Below, in pieces: positions 34,845 to 46,325 of a stretch of DNA of 64,000 nt. The stretch spans positions 70,206,770 through 70,270,769 of the forward strand of contig OX465595.1 of the NCBI GenBank assembly GCA_950022295.1, read 5' to 3'. Every line of letters starts with the position of its first letter. The stretch's first letter is position 1. The DNA is from Bromus sterilis (Eukaryota; Streptophyta; Magnoliopsida; Poales; Poaceae). The notes below the pieces were generated by a model. The model was not told where the DNA came from. It ran no database searches and saw only the letters and a list, made by a program, of their open reading frames with translations. Made by a program: the position numbers and the translations under genes.

Positions 34845-35028
34845 GAGATGGCTGCCAATGCAAAGAGGAGGAGACGCCGGAGACGATGATCGGAGCCAAA
34901 AGTTGATGAAGAGGCCCGATCAACGAAGATCTTCGATGAGGTGACTAGGGTTTAGTGGTGGCGACGTGGGGGTGGGAGAGCGCCATCTTCTGTCAATTCT
35001 GCAAAACTTCCTTCGGAAAAATTAAGTC

Positions 35029-35135
35029 TATTACAAAAGACTCTGAATAACTTCAAAAATTTACCCGGAGCCTTGGGGGCTACACCCACTGGGTACACTA
35101 AGAAGTGCCCCCAGTGTAATTTTCAAATTCCTAAA
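35029..35135. repeat. Intronic tandem repeat of the Tat antisense gene, unit 3
   Basis: Agtctattacaaaagactct, then ccggagccttgggggctaca and agaagtgcccccagtg match the two units at 18348-18572. The array was one block before the LINE inserted. Confidence 0.75.
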
Positions 35136-35198
35136 ATAACAGCAACTCAGATAGAAAGCCATTCGGACACCCACTGGGTAGAAATCTTACATAAGTAC

Positions 35199-36459
35199 TT
35201 ACGTGCATGTTCGACTTCACCAACTCGGCCTCGGAAGCTAACTCGCGTAAGTGAAGCTCAAATTGAGAATCTTTCACCAAAGATTCCTTCAGGCCACTAA
35301 TTATAGCATGCTCAACTGGAGCGCCGACTGGGATTGAAGTTGAGGAAGCTGGAGAATCCCCTTGAGCAGCTGGTGGAGTAGTAGGTGTTTTCTCAGCAAC
35401 CTTCTCAACAGGAGCCTCGCACGCAGCGGGAGGAGCAGACGAATTACCGGTGGCAGGATGACCTGATCCAACTGGTACCTCTTCTCCAAGAATAACCACC
35501 TCAGGAAGAGTCACCTCAAGGGAAGTCGGCTCAATCACGGTCCGAGTTGGGCTTACAGCAGAATCAACGTCCATGTCTACTAAAGAAAAGTGAAGTCAAT
35601 AGACATAGTCAAAAAATGTGAAGTTGCAAGTAGTAAGAGCATCAAAAGACATGATTAAGAATCCCTACTTCCAGTTGTAGCATCCTCAGGAATGGCGTCC
35701 ATAACAGGAAAATCGGTCACTCCGCAGGTGCTAATATCCTCATAGGTCTCTGCACTTGGATCCTCAACCCCAGGAAGTGACTCGGAACCACTCGGATGGA
35801 CACTGCAAAAACGAAATGGTTAAAAAGATTGAAGAACTGATGAAATACCGAGTTATGAAGAATATGACAGTATTACTTGCGGGCAGTTTTCAAAGTACGC
35901 CTCGGGGGAGCCACGACAACTTTGGCTGGACTACAACCATCTCCCTTGGTTTTTCCAGCCGCATCATCCCCCGAAGGGTTAACTTCCCTGCCACCAAGGG
36001 TGACAAGTTTCTTCTTATTCAAAGGTGCAACCCTCCCATGGCTGGAACCCAGCGCCTGAAGCTTGCTTCTACCCTCATCACCACTCGGAGGAGGAGGCCT
36101 CTTGCGAGTCCGATTAAGACCCTCTCGCGCCGAGTCGCGGTCCTTGTTGCTCTTTGATCGCATCTCGGACGTCACTTGAGCACGAGACGCCTTAGACTCC
36201 AGTTCTTCTCCAACCTCAACTGCAACTCCCGCACCAGTATTTCTATCTTCATCCTCCTCAGCAGGATGCTGGGGAGCCAGAGGAATGGGGGAATGAAATC
36301 GGGAAACATCCTAACATAGAAATATAAAAGATCTGAGTCATAAGCAAGCAGACAAAAGGAACCCAAAGATACACATGAAATAAGAAAACCTACCAAGGTA
36401 GGAGGATTCTCGCTGCGAAGTGGTCTCACTCGGCCTACCGGCTGCAGACCGTGAGTCAC
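35199..36459 (-). pseudogene. Antisense gene of the Tat Gypsy element, upstream exons
   Basis: Open stretches on the minus strand: about 36350-35880 (VEVGEELESKASRAQVTSEM, then RKRPPPPSGDEGRSKLQALG and a lysine-rich end), about 35800-35670 (HPSGSESLPGVEDPSAETYE) and 35574-35199 (MDVDSAVSPTRTVIEPTSLE through alanine/proline-rich sequence to AELVKSNMH, followed by the donor GTAAGTAC). They are joined by short introns and continue into the exons left of the LINE. The protein is of low complexity and of unknown function. At 36459 the gene is cut by an LTR. It could be an ordinary host gene fragment, but position and layout favour an element-encoded aORF. Confidence 0.5.
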
Positions 36460-37850
36460 TGATAACCCTCAACTGTAGGGGATCGAGATAGTCTTCGCGG
36501 GTAAGATAACCCAATTTATTGATTCGACACTTGGGGACACAAAGAATACATACAGGCTTTAACAATTGAGTTGTGAATTCAACCGCACTTGAAATAAACA
36601 CTCGCTTGTACAAAGGTATTAGTAGCAACTGTGATACGGTGGTAATAGTGATGGTGATAATAGTGGTGATAGTGGTAGTGGAACAGCAAAAGTAAAACAA
36701 CAAAAGTAAAAAACTAGTAACCAGCAGGAATGAAAACACTCTATGTTAGGGAGATGGATGGTTGGGCGCTGCTTGGATGAGAACGAACATGTAATAGATT
36801 CTAACACGGGCAAGGCTCACAGAAAAGAAAGGATCATCTAGGCAAATATCAAACATCAGGCATGTATCCCAAAGTAGTTGTACGTGCTTGCAATAAGAAC
36901 TTTGCACAACATCTTTTGTCCTACCCTCCCGCTACAAACGGGGCCAAAAGGAACTTAGGGAGATTAAGGTATTCCTGTCAAAGAGCACCGGAACAAAGCA
37001 TTAACACTTCATGGATACACGAAATCCTCAAATTATAGTCCATCCCCTTTGGTGTCCCAAGCTGTCACCATTGGGATCGCCGGTTCCGGACCATAATAGG
37101 TGCATACAACTCATAGATAGGATCAAGAACACCACAAACTCAAGAAACAAAAGGGTGATCAGATCTGAAATCATGGCACTCGGGCCCAAAGTGGCAAGCA
37201 TTAAGAGCAACAAGTTGTAACAGAGATGATAAACACCAAGTAGATGATAGGCAACATGCCCCAACAATCTGATTGAACTATTACATGATATAACTCATCC
37301 AATCCCTACCACCCCCTTTGCCTACAGCAGGGAATTACTCACACATGGATGGAGAAGTCATGGAGGGATGATGGAGTGGTGATGGCGATGATTTCCCCTC
37401 ACCGGAGGCCAAAGCAGCCTCCATATTAGCTCTCACGGAGAAGAATAGAGGGATGTGGCGGCTCCGCGACGTAGATTGGAAAAGCGACTTCTGTTTCGGG
37501 GTTTCTGCGTCGGGAGAATAAATAGGGGCCAAGGTAGGTCACCAGGGGGTGTGGGACCCAGCCAGGAGGGCAGGTGGCGCGGCCAGGGGCTGGGCCGCGC
37601 CAGGCACCCTCCTGGCTGCCCTGTGGCCCCCCTTTGGATCCTCGGAAGCTTCCGGAACGCAATTTTTTTTTATTTTCTTGGGATTTTTCCACCGTACCTA
37701 AATATCCAGAAACCTGCATAAAAGAAAACAGCACTGGTAGCTCTGCTGAAAACAGCGTCAGTCCGGGTTAGTTTCGTTCAAATCATGCAAGAATGAAGCC
37801 AAAAAAATAGCAAAAGTGTTTGGAAAATTAGATACGTTTGAGACGTATCA
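36460..37850 (-). repeat. 3' LTR (1391 bp)
   Basis: Minus-strand TGATACGTCTCAAACGTATC at 37850 to GTTGAGGGTTATCA at 36460. The start carries the palindrome GATACGT-ctcaa-ACGTATC. A triplet-like run of (tgg/taa) repeats lies near 36630-36690. Confidence 0.85.
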
Positions 37851-37865
37851 ACTCCCCCAAGCTTA
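37851..37865 (-). other. Polypurine tract
   Basis: Minus-strand AAGCTTGGGGGAGT is immediately upstream of the LTR start, the site for plus-strand primer formation in reverse transcription. Confidence 0.7.
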
Positions 37866-39156
37866 GCTATTACTTGTCCTCAAGCAATTCAGTTCAATGA
37901 ACTGGACGCGACAAAGAAAACTTTGACAAACTCGTTTGCGTCAGCAGATGTATATAAGCATGCACTACGAAAGATTTTAGCAAGTTTTGACACCATGCTA
38001 CAAGGAAAATGCACGAAGTAATCCTTCTTTCATGTAATCAGTCACAAACAAACAAAAAGTAAATAATATGCTGCTGAAAATCAATCTAAGATCACAATGC
38101 ACATAGCATGAACATATCAGAGTGGTATCTCGCTAGCCTCCATGAGCGAAGCAAAACATAAATGCAGAAACTCCTCCAGAGTTTTAAAGGAGACTAGAAC
38201 TCAGAACTCAAAGTAAGAAACATCACAAGCATGCAGAAGACAATGTAATACTTTGGGACAATGCATGTTACACTAAGAATGACAATTATGCTCTCATAGT
38301 TGGTGCTTTGGAAAATTGAAGGTGGAGACTCTCGAACCGTGGCTTTTGATGGCCCGTGAAAGGAAGCAAAGACTAAACATGTGCCAGAGCTCTTGGTTTT
38401 GAAAACAGAGATAAAACTCTTTTGATAAGTGCAACTTTCCTATCAACGGTGAACGGTAAAGGTCTCTTAATATCCCCCATGCCAACTATATTAATGCTTT
38501 TTGCTTACACATGTTCCCTTATCCATAAATCCTTTGATGGTCTACGGAACCTTTTATTTTGCCTCAAGGATGGAAGGAGGATATTGTTCCATCTATCATA
38601 AGCATCATTTGGTCCATTTGATTCCATCATCAAGTATGGGGGAGGTGTAAATCTCATATATATTTCTTTTTTATTGACTAGTTAAAACTTCCGTCAAAAT
38701 ATTTTTTGCATGAAAGATATAGATTTCCCCTCACTGCACCATGAGCTTGTACGGTTACAAAGGAGAGGATTTTGAATAAATTTCGGGATGGCACAAGAAA
38801 GTCTAAGTTAGTAGTGGCCGGTAAATACCAAATATAGGTAGGTATGGTGGACTCAAATGGAACAACTGGTTTGAAAAGGAGTTTGGAAGAACAAGCAGAA
38901 TTCCGCTTGGTGCTGGAGGATGGCTAGCAAAAGACAGGGAAGCGACCAAATAGAGAGCATAACAGCCATAATCATGCAGAACGACAAAGCAACATTGAAC
39001 CGTTCATGAAAGTGATATAACTCACCCTGAAGTAAAAAGATCATCAAGGAAGAACAGACTTTTTAGTCTTAACATGCTTGAACATGTGCCAAGTCAATCC
39101 AAGAATCCCCCGGAGGGAAATACCACTTCAATATGCCACACCATGAACAATGCAAT
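37866..39156. other. Internal non-coding DNA of the minus-strand element
   Basis: No open frame longer than about 65 codons and no motif I recognise. It ends at 39156 with gcaat (39152-39156), which should be duplicated at the far end of the chromovirus, outside the window. Confidence 0.5.
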
Positions 39157-42100
39157 TGTCGGGACCCGGGGTTAGCGTATGTAATTCCAGTCACGATACA
39201 ATCACATGGAGAGCCGAGAACCGTACCCACTTGTCTAAGCAGACAAGGCCAAGCACAGAACGTTCTCGGTAAGCATCGAACGTGAGGGGCATCCCATTCA
39301 GGCCGGATGATCAACTGAGATGGGTCCTCAACGTCCGCTCACAAGTCTAATTGCTTATGGGTGGTGAATCCCATACTCATAGACAAGTCGCCTCAACCAT
39401 GTTATCGATTGGATCCTAACTCTTACATAGACTTACTCCAGCCCGATCACTTAGTCGGGGTCTAGGGCGGGATCAATCATACAACAAAGTGTGCACGTGA
39501 CAGAGTCACGAACAATCGCATCGCGATGCCCCAAGCTGCGCACATCTAAGGGCCACTTGGTGTATAAAAGACCGCCAGCCAGATCACAACTAAGGTCTCG
39601 AAAACCCATACTAAGACATGCATGTTATACACATACACGCAGCACACATGCCTAGTATGAACAGCAGGTATCATCACATAACTCTACAAAGTACTCTTTA
39701 TTGATATACACATAGAGCATACAAAGATCACATGTCTGTGATCAACATTACATCATACAACGGAAGCAAATTAGGTCTGAGTACAGACAAGTTTAACAAA
39801 TGGCTTAGAGAAGCCTTGTACAACAAACATGCCCTTCCACGAGGGACCAGACTGCTATCTGGGACTATACTACCAAGGTCAACGTCAAGCTTCACGAAGA
39901 TGACTCCATCAGGGTCCGGGTTCTCAGCTAAAACATAGAATAAGCAAACGTGAGTACAAAGTCGTACTCAGCAAGACTTACATCAGAACTATACTACTCA
40001 TGCTCAAGTATCAAGGTAAAGGAGGTGGGGTTCAACATGCAGAAGTGCCAGCTTTGACTTGGCTAATCCTGTACTACGAGTACCAGACTTTGAGGTAAGA
40101 AGCGTACACGAGTCCACTACATCTCCAAACAATACACCACTATGGTTACTTCCTCGACTTCCCCACGAAGAAGAACACCATAGCACTCACGCTTATCTTG
40201 CGGATTTTATAAGTATCCATTCAAGTTGTCTATGATCAAGTAGAGGTTTCCAAGTAGTCCATAACCGCGGACACGGCTATTCGAATAGTTCATTTACCCT
40301 GCAGGGGTGTACATCTTCACATGCGTGTCATCACTTATCGCCTCGTTCTTGGCATCCTTCAAGCGGATGTCGGACGTGGATGAAACCAAGGCACTAACCT
40401 CACATCACCTTCTCTAATCTAGGAGTCGACTACCTGAGTTTGGCACCGCTCGAGAGTCCGGCCGGTTCCACGAAACGTACTCAGATAATGTAAGGGACCG
40501 AGACGCCACCTCTGCCAGATGGTTTCACTGCCTCACAAGTCCACCACATATCTAGGATGATGCAACCTTTCTTCATTCTTTTTCTATGCACATGCCAAAT
40601 GGAAAGCCCGAATCTATTGTGACTCTTGGACCGGATCGGGTACGTAAAGAGGCCAAACGGGGCTCCCATAAAACCCTACATGTGGTCATAATCTTTGTCT
40701 TGGATCACAAAACAGGAACTCGGGGCCTAGGGCAGTGTTCAACGAGACAACCCACTGTGTACTCCTACACAGTCTTTCATCGTTCACCTTTGCTTAGGGT
40801 GGATTCACGAACACGTTTCACTTTCATCAACATCACTGTGTTCATTCCATCCCGACTCACAATCAAAACATCCTCATTGTATCACTAAGCAGCAAAAGAA
40901 GTAACAGTTGCAGGGGCCACATGATATCATACAACTCATATGTCAGCTAGGATTGTGGTCTGCTTAATACTGTGGCAAAATGATAGGTCATGCATCGGAA
41001 TGGGTTCAACTATGCGAAAGAACGTGTCTCGGTGATCTCCTAGACATGCATAAGCGAGACTGAGAGGGAAATAGGATTTTATAGACATGATCAATGGGGT
41101 TTGCTTGCCTTGCTGACGAGGTTCGATAACGGGGTCTTCAACGAAGGGGGTGGCCTCCGATTCCAGTTGCACGTCTATCGAGCAAACAATCAAACAAGGT
41201 ATAAAATTATTTGCAATGCATCAAACACATGATCAATATTGAAATGGTGATGTTCTTGGTCACAATGTGTTTACAATTCCATTTAAAATAAGTCAAATGC
41301 AAAGTCATTTGCAAATGTGCTTCAAATTTGAATTTGAATTAAAGTCATATGGATGTTTTGCACTGTTCACCCAATTTTAATTGGTCATATGGATTTTTCT
41401 GATATTTTTAGACATATTATTTGCTATATTTGGAGTTCATATGAATTAGTTATGAATTTCCCAAGTTTAATTCATTTTCTGGATTTTTCTGGATTATTTT
41501 AAATCAATTCTAAGTTCTGGAATTTCTTTACTGCGTCAGCATTGCGTGGGTATGACGTCAGGGGGGGGGGGCTGACCAGTGGGTCCACCCTGTCAGCCTC
41601 TGCGGGTGTTAAACCGGTTTGATTTAACTTAACAGAGAGTTAAGGGGGGGGGGCTGGCCCACATGTCATAGGGTTAGGGTTAAGATTAGCTGGGTGATTA
41701 GGGTTAACTTAACCCAACTCGCCGACGGCTCAACGCCGGCGACGTCAAGCACGGCGGCGCGGCACTGGGTGGCGATTTTGGCCACCAAATCGGGCGCTGC
41801 TTGCACGAGAAGAAGCCCCGTGCTCGTCCGCATCACGCTGTGCCACCAGGGGGTCTCGGGGAGGGCTGAAACGACGCCGACGACGACGAGGTGCGGCGGC
41901 CGGCCACTGGTGAGGTGGAGGTGGGGCTACGGTGCATGGGAGAGAGCGCGGAATGGGGGAAAACGACGAGGGGCTCACCCCGGACGCAACGGCGTCGACG
42001 GCGAGAGCTTTGAGGGCGTGACGACAACAAATTTGCTGACGAGGTCCACGGCGGCCGGCGGCTTGTTGGTGAAGAAGGCGACGAGTACGGAGCTCCTCGG

Positions 42101-42934
42101 CTCGATTGGCTACACGGGAAGACGAAGTCGGCGACGCCGGTGACGATGGACAAGGTGGCGAGGGCGGAGGGGGCTTCTGGCCACGACTGGGCGGCGGCGT
42201 GCTCCGGCTGGGCTTCGGGGTGGCGCTGAAATCGCGAAGAGGAGAGGGGGAGGAGGTCCAGGGAGAGGGGGAAGAGGAGCGGGGCGTGCACGGGGTCTCC
42301 ACGGCGAGGGAAAGAGGCACAGGGGGCCTTGGAGCCTTCTCGGCGTCGCGGTGGCGCCGCGGCGTGCTCCCAGGCCGCCACCGAGCTGCTTCGGCGTCGG
42401 TGGGGAAGACGACAGGCGGCCGCTGCGGGCTGGGCCGAGGTGCTGGGCCAGACAGGCTTGAGTTGGGCCGAAGCCACGGGTGTTCTCTTTTTTCCAATTC
42501 TTCTATGTTTTAATTTTCTGCCCTTTTGTTTTGCCCTGGTAAAAATACCAAAGCATTTTATAAAAATGCCCAATTACTTTTATAAATACTAGGTGACCAG
42601 TAGCTAGTCACATATGGAATTTGGGCATTTTTGAAATTCAATATATTTTGAATTTCAATTCAAATAGGGTTATTTTAATTTCCAAATCCACTGTTTGAAT
42701 ATTAGAAAATTCCATGTGCATGGGATTGATCCCAAACCACTTTTAAAATGATCAGCAACATTTATAGGAATTTTCCAAAGATTCAAATGATTTTTGGAAA
42801 AATATTTTTATTTGGCCAATTGAATTAAAATTTCTAGGGCTTTTCTTTCCCCATTTTGAATTTCTTCTTGAATTTTTGCATGATGCAAAGGGCACAAACA
42901 AACCTAGTACTTACCCTAGTTGGGGGTTCTGACA
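39157..42934 (-). repeat. 3' LTR of the minus-strand chromovirus (3778 bp)
   Basis: Minus-strand TGTCAGAACCCCCAACTAGG at 42934 to GGGGTCCCGACA (around CCCCGGGTCCCGACA) at 39157. It is related to, but clearly diverged from, the LTRs of the plus-strand element. A GC-rich segment at 41700-42480 and two long G runs near 41561 and 41645 stand out. Long frames here (such as 41745-42497) are compositional. Confidence 0.88.
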
Positions 42935-45900
42935 ACTCGCCCCCACTCAAAAGAATCTCGTCCCGAGATTCAGAAGTCGTCGGGAGGAAGGTGGGGTACT
43001 CGGCACGGAGGCGGTCTTCTCTTTCCCAGGTTGCTTCTTTCTCGGAGTGATGTGACCATTGAACTTTAAGGAACTTGATCTTCTTTTGGCGAGTGACACG
43101 CTCTGCTGAATCAAGAATACGAACAGGGTATTCCCGATAAGAAAGGTCATCTTGGAGATCAAGCGTTTCATGGTCGACTTCGCGGATGGGGTCCTTGAAG
43201 CAACGCCTGAGTTGTGACACATGGAATACATCATGTACTCGGAAAAGGTGCGGAGGTAGTTCAAGTTGGTAGGCAACTTCTCCACGTTTAGCGAGAATGC
43301 AGAAAGGTCCGATGTAACGTGGGGCCAACTTGCCTTTGATACCGAATCTTTGGGTTCCCTTCAGAGGAGTAACCCTAAGGTAAGCCTTCTCATCAATATT
43401 GTAGCTCTCCTTTCTATGATGACGATCATAGTAGCTCTTTTGACGAGACTGAGCGGCTTTCAAACGATCACGAACAATGCGAACTTGCTCTTCTGCTTCC
43501 TTGATCATATCCGGTCCAAAGAGTTGTCTTTCACCGGTTTCTGACCAGTTAAGGGGTGTTCGACATCGTCGTCCGTAGAGGAATTCAAAGGGAGCCATGT
43601 TCAGACTAGATTGATAGCTATTGTTATAAGCAAATTCGGCGAATGGAAGAGATTTCTCCCAATTCTTTCCGAAAGAGATAACACAAGCTCTGAGCATGTC
43701 TTCCAAGATTTGATTAACCCTTTCAACTTGACCGCTAGACTGAGGGTGGAAAGCTGTACTAAAGGATAGATGAGTTCCCATAGCATTTTGAAAACTTTCC
43801 CAAAATCTAGAGGTGAAAAGGCTACCACGATCAGAATTGATCACCAACGGAACACCGTGAAGAGACACTATTCTAGAGACGTACAAGTCCGCTAACTGGC
43901 TAGCAGTTATAGACTCGCGAACAGGAAGAAAGTGAGCAACTTTGGAAAGTCGATCAATGACAACGAAGATGGCATCATTTCCTTTCTGGGTTTTTGGAAA
44001 GCCGGTGATGAAGTCCATACCGACCTTGTCCCATTTCCACTCGGGAATAGACAATGGCTGAAGAGTACCAGCAGGTCTTTGGTGTTCTGCCTTAATGCGA
44101 CGACAAACATCACATTCGGCAACAAATTGTGGAATGTCTCTCTTCATCCGGTTCCACCAAAATCTCTGGCGTAGATCTCGGTACATTTTTGTGCTACCGG
44201 GATGAATTGAGAGGGGAGTGTCATGAGCTTCCTTAAGGATCAGCTTCTTTAGGACTTCATTTTCAAGAACTACTAAACGATTTTCAAAGAATATCGTTCC
44301 TTGATCATTTGCAGAGAAACATTTAGCAACTCCGCTAACAATGTTCTGCTTGATCTCTTGAATACTACTATCTTGTTTCTGGGCGGCTATGATTTGATCC
44401 TCAAGGGTTGGTTTCGCCACCAAGTTGAAAAAAGATCCACAAGGAACATTCTCGAGATTGAGCTTTCGAAATTCCTCATGAAGAAGTGGTTGATACTGCT
44501 GTAACATGAGGTTGTTACAGTACGACTTACGACTTAGTGCATCAGCCATGACATTGGCCTTGCCTGGGGTGTAAGAAATTCCTAAGTCATAATATTTTAT
44601 CAACTCTATCCAGCGTCTTTGCCTGAGATTAAGATCTGGCTGGGTGAATATGTATTTGAGGCTTTGGTGGTCGGAATATATCTCACAACGATTACCAAGG
44701 AGGTAATGTCGCCAAGTCTTCAGAGCATGAACTACGGCAGCGAGTTCAAGATCATGGGTAGGATAGTTCTCTTCATGTGGCCGCAACTGGCGTGAAGTAT
44801 AAGCTACCACATGTCTATCTTGCATAAGTATGCATCCTAACCCTTGCCGTGAAGCATCACAATAGATCTCGAAATCCCTTTTGGTGTCTGGAGGTGCAAG
44901 TACGGGTGCAGAAGTCAATCTTCTTTTTAGCTCTTGAAAGCTTTCCTCGCACTTGGGGGTCCATTGGAATTTCTTATCTTTCTTGAGGAGTTCAGTAAGA
45001 GGCTTTGCAACTTTAGAAAATTTCTCGACGAAGCGGCGGCAATAGCTTGCTAAGCCAAGAAAAGTTCTAACTTGGTTAACCGATTCAGGTGGAGTCCATT
45101 CAAGGACGGCCTGAACTCTCTCGGGATTGACTGCAACACCTTTCGCAGAAATCACGTGGCCTAAGTAGGTCACTTCTGGTAGCCAAAATTCACACTTGGA
45201 GAACTTGGCATAAAGGCGGTGCTCTCTAAGTTTCATCAATACCAGCCTTAGGTGTTGGGCATGATCTTCTTCGTTCTTCGAGTAGATTAGAATATCATCG
45301 AGATAAACCACAACAAATTTATCTAGGTACTCCATGAAGATCGAATTCATCAAGCGTGAAAATGTGGCGGGGGCATTGGTTAAACCAAAGGACATAACGG
45401 TGTACTCGTAAAGACCATAACGAGTAGTGAAAGCCGTTTTTGGAATGTCCTCATTTCGTATTTTGATTTGATGATAGCCTAATCTCAAATCCATCTTGGA
45501 GAATACAGAGGATCCTGCAAGTTGATCATAAAGATCATTGATCCTGGGCAGTGGGTACTTGTTCTTTATCGTCGCTAGATTTAGCGGGCGATAGTCTACG
45601 CACATCCTTTCTGTTCCATCTTTCTTCGTTACGAACAGAACGGGGCAACCCCGTGGCGATGAGCTAGGGCGGATGAAGCCTTTTGCCAACGAAGCATCAA
45701 GTTGGGTTTTTAGCTCAGCTAACTCATGTGGGGCCATTCTATATGGGCGTCTCGAAATTGGGGCTGTGCCTGGTATAAGATCCACTATGAATTCTACACA
45801 ACTGTCGGGTGGCATTCCCGGCAGCTCTTCAGGAAAGAAATCCGGGAAGTCATGAACCACCGGAACATCTTCAAGGTCAAGAAGGGGAAGCACATTCAAA

Positions 45901-46157
45901 GTATGCATCTGGATTTTAGAGCTGGGTGATGTGTAGTCAATGATCTGGCCTGAAGGATGGGTGAGTTTAACTGATTTGGCTTTACAATCAAGGAAAGCAT
46001 TCTGCCTTGATAACCAATCCATTCCTAGGATGACATCAATGTCCGAAGACTTGAGGGCTATAAGTGAAGCAAGGAATACTAAACCCTCAATTGCAATTTG
46101 ATTGCCATGGCTTACTCTATTAGTTTGCCACTTTGAACCAGGAGTTTGAATGATCAT
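42834..46157 (-). CDS. Chromovirus pol: protease end, RT, RNase H, integrase, chromodomain-like tail
   Basis: A single open frame of 1107 residues. Protease end GMDWLS at about 45; RT with KMD at 222 and the catalytic YLDD at 285-288; RNase H with YCDAS at about 432; integrase zinc finger H645, H652, C682, C685; integrase catalytic D715, D776, E812. The C-terminus FLKVQWSHHSEKEATWERED resembles a chromodomain. The frame runs about 33 codons into the 3' LTR before its stop. Upstream, the polyprotein is shifted one base near 46158 (at EEMF), and gag has a stop, so the whole polyprotein cannot be made, though pol itself looks intact. I give no ATG start; it would be translated as part of gag-pol. 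Confidence 0.88.
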   Translation of the reverse strand: MIIQTPGSKWQTNRVSHGNQIAIEGLVFLASLIALKSSDIDVILGMDWLSRQNAFLDCKAKSVKLTHPSGQIIDYTSPSSKIQMHTLNVLPLLDLEDVPVVHDFPDFFPEELPGMPPDSCVEFIVDLIPGTAPISRRPYRMAPHELAELKTQLDASLAKGFIRPSSSPRGCPVLFVTKKDGTERMCVDYRPLNLATIKNKYPLPRINDLYDQLAGSSVFSKMDLRLGYHQIKIRNEDIPKTAFTTRYGLYEYTVMSFGLTNAPATFSRLMNSIFMEYLDKFVVVYLDDILIYSKNEEDHAQHLRLVLMKLREHRLYAKFSKCEFWLPEVTYLGHVISAKGVAVNPERVQAVLEWTPPESVNQVRTFLGLASYCRRFVEKFSKVAKPLTELLKKDKKFQWTPKCEESFQELKRRLTSAPVLAPPDTKRDFEIYCDASRQGLGCILMQDRHVVAYTSRQLRPHEENYPTHDLELAAVVHALKTWRHYLLGNRCEIYSDHQSLKYIFTQPDLNLRQRRWIELIKYYDLGISYTPGKANVMADALSRKSYCNNLMLQQYQPLLHEEFRKLNLENVPCGSFFNLVAKPTLEDQIIAAQKQDSSIQEIKQNIVSGVAKCFSANDQGTIFFENRLVVLENEVLKKLILKEAHDTPLSIHPGSTKMYRDLRQRFWWNRMKRDIPQFVAECDVCRRIKAEHQRPAGTLQPLSIPEWKWDKVGMDFITGFPKTQKGNDAIFVVIDRLSKVAHFLPVRESITASQLADLYVSRIVSLHGVPLVINSDRGSLFTSRFWESFQNAMGTHLSFSTAFHPQSSGQVERVNQILEDMLRACVISFGKNWEKSLPFAEFAYNNSYQSSLNMAPFEFLYGRRCRTPLNWSETGERQLFGPDMIKEAEEQVRIVRDRLKAAQSRQKSYYDRHHRKESYNIDEKAYLRVTPLKGTQRFGIKGKLAPRYIGPFCILAKRGEVAYQLELPPHLFRVHDVFHVSQLRRCFKDPIREVDHETLDLQDDLSYREYPVRILDSAERVTRQKKIKFLKVQWSHHSEKEATWEREDRLRAEYPTFLPTTSESRDEILLSGGELSEPPTRVSTRFVCALCIMQKFKKKFKMGKEKP

Positions 46158-46325
46158 TGGGAAAACATTTCTTCAAAAGGAAACTCATGAAGAAGTGCAT
46201 AACTCTCCGACATGAATGAATGAGAAGCTCCTGGATCAAAAAGAACGGAGGCGGGGACATGATTGACTCGGAGTGTGCCAAGAATGACATCAGAAGCAGC
46301 AGTGGTTTCCTCAACTGAGATTTGG
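46158..46325 (-). pseudogene. Protease active-site segment of the minus-strand chromovirus
   Basis: Minus-strand frame SVEETTAASDVILGTLRVNH leads to VLFDPGASHSFMS, the protease active site in a DPGA form, then to EEMF, where one base is missing relative to the pol frame. It joins exactly to the gag frame at 59493 once the sister element and one TTTGG copy are removed. Confidence 0.75.

Larger units (their letters stand above)
18575..35018 (-). mobile_element. L1-type LINE (RIX), full-length but interrupted and degenerate
   Basis: Minus-strand order from the right: 5' leader (35018-34845), ORF1 (34844-31830), ORF2 endonuclease, linker, reverse transcriptase and zf-RVT domain (31644-18678). 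A short 3' tail ends in A7 (18581-18575). Target duplications are AAACTTAAGTCT (18561-18572) and AAATTAAGTCT (35019-35029), slightly diverged. Without the LTR element at 21172-30570 it is about 7.0 kb, a normal full length. It sits in an intron repeat of the Tat antisense gene. Confidence 0.88.
12603..36459 (+). mobile_element. Tat-lineage Ty3/Gypsy element, 3' half, heavily nested
   Basis: Components in order: the C-terminal end of pol on the plus strand, a 106-bp hairpin satellite, then an antisense gene with several exons running from beyond 36459 to 13879. A pol end, a variable satellite and an antisense frame is the known layout of Tat-type Gypsy elements such as Grande. It is cut by a solo LTR at 14031-17343 and by a LINE at 18575-35018. 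It is cut again at 36459 by a minus-strand LTR element, where it leaves the visible region. Its own LTRs are not in the window. Confidence 0.7.
36460..39156 (-). mobile_element. Minus-strand Gypsy-type element (Athila-like?), 3' LTR and adjoining internal DNA
   Basis: The 3' LTR (36460-37850) is preceded on the minus strand by AGCTAAGCTTGGGGGAGT, a polypurine tract. Internal DNA runs to 39156, where a chromovirus has inserted. The target copy next to the LTR is gtcac (36455-36459); its partner is not in the window. The 37865-39156 interval has no recognisable protein, as is usual for the 3' non-coding part of Athila-like elements. The lineage is a guess. Confidence 0.65.

Noticed and set aside
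41694..42573. Frames of 149-250 codons on both strands in the chromovirus LTR
   Set aside because: They lie in the GC-rich LTR island, on both strands, with low-complexity proline/serine/arginine content.
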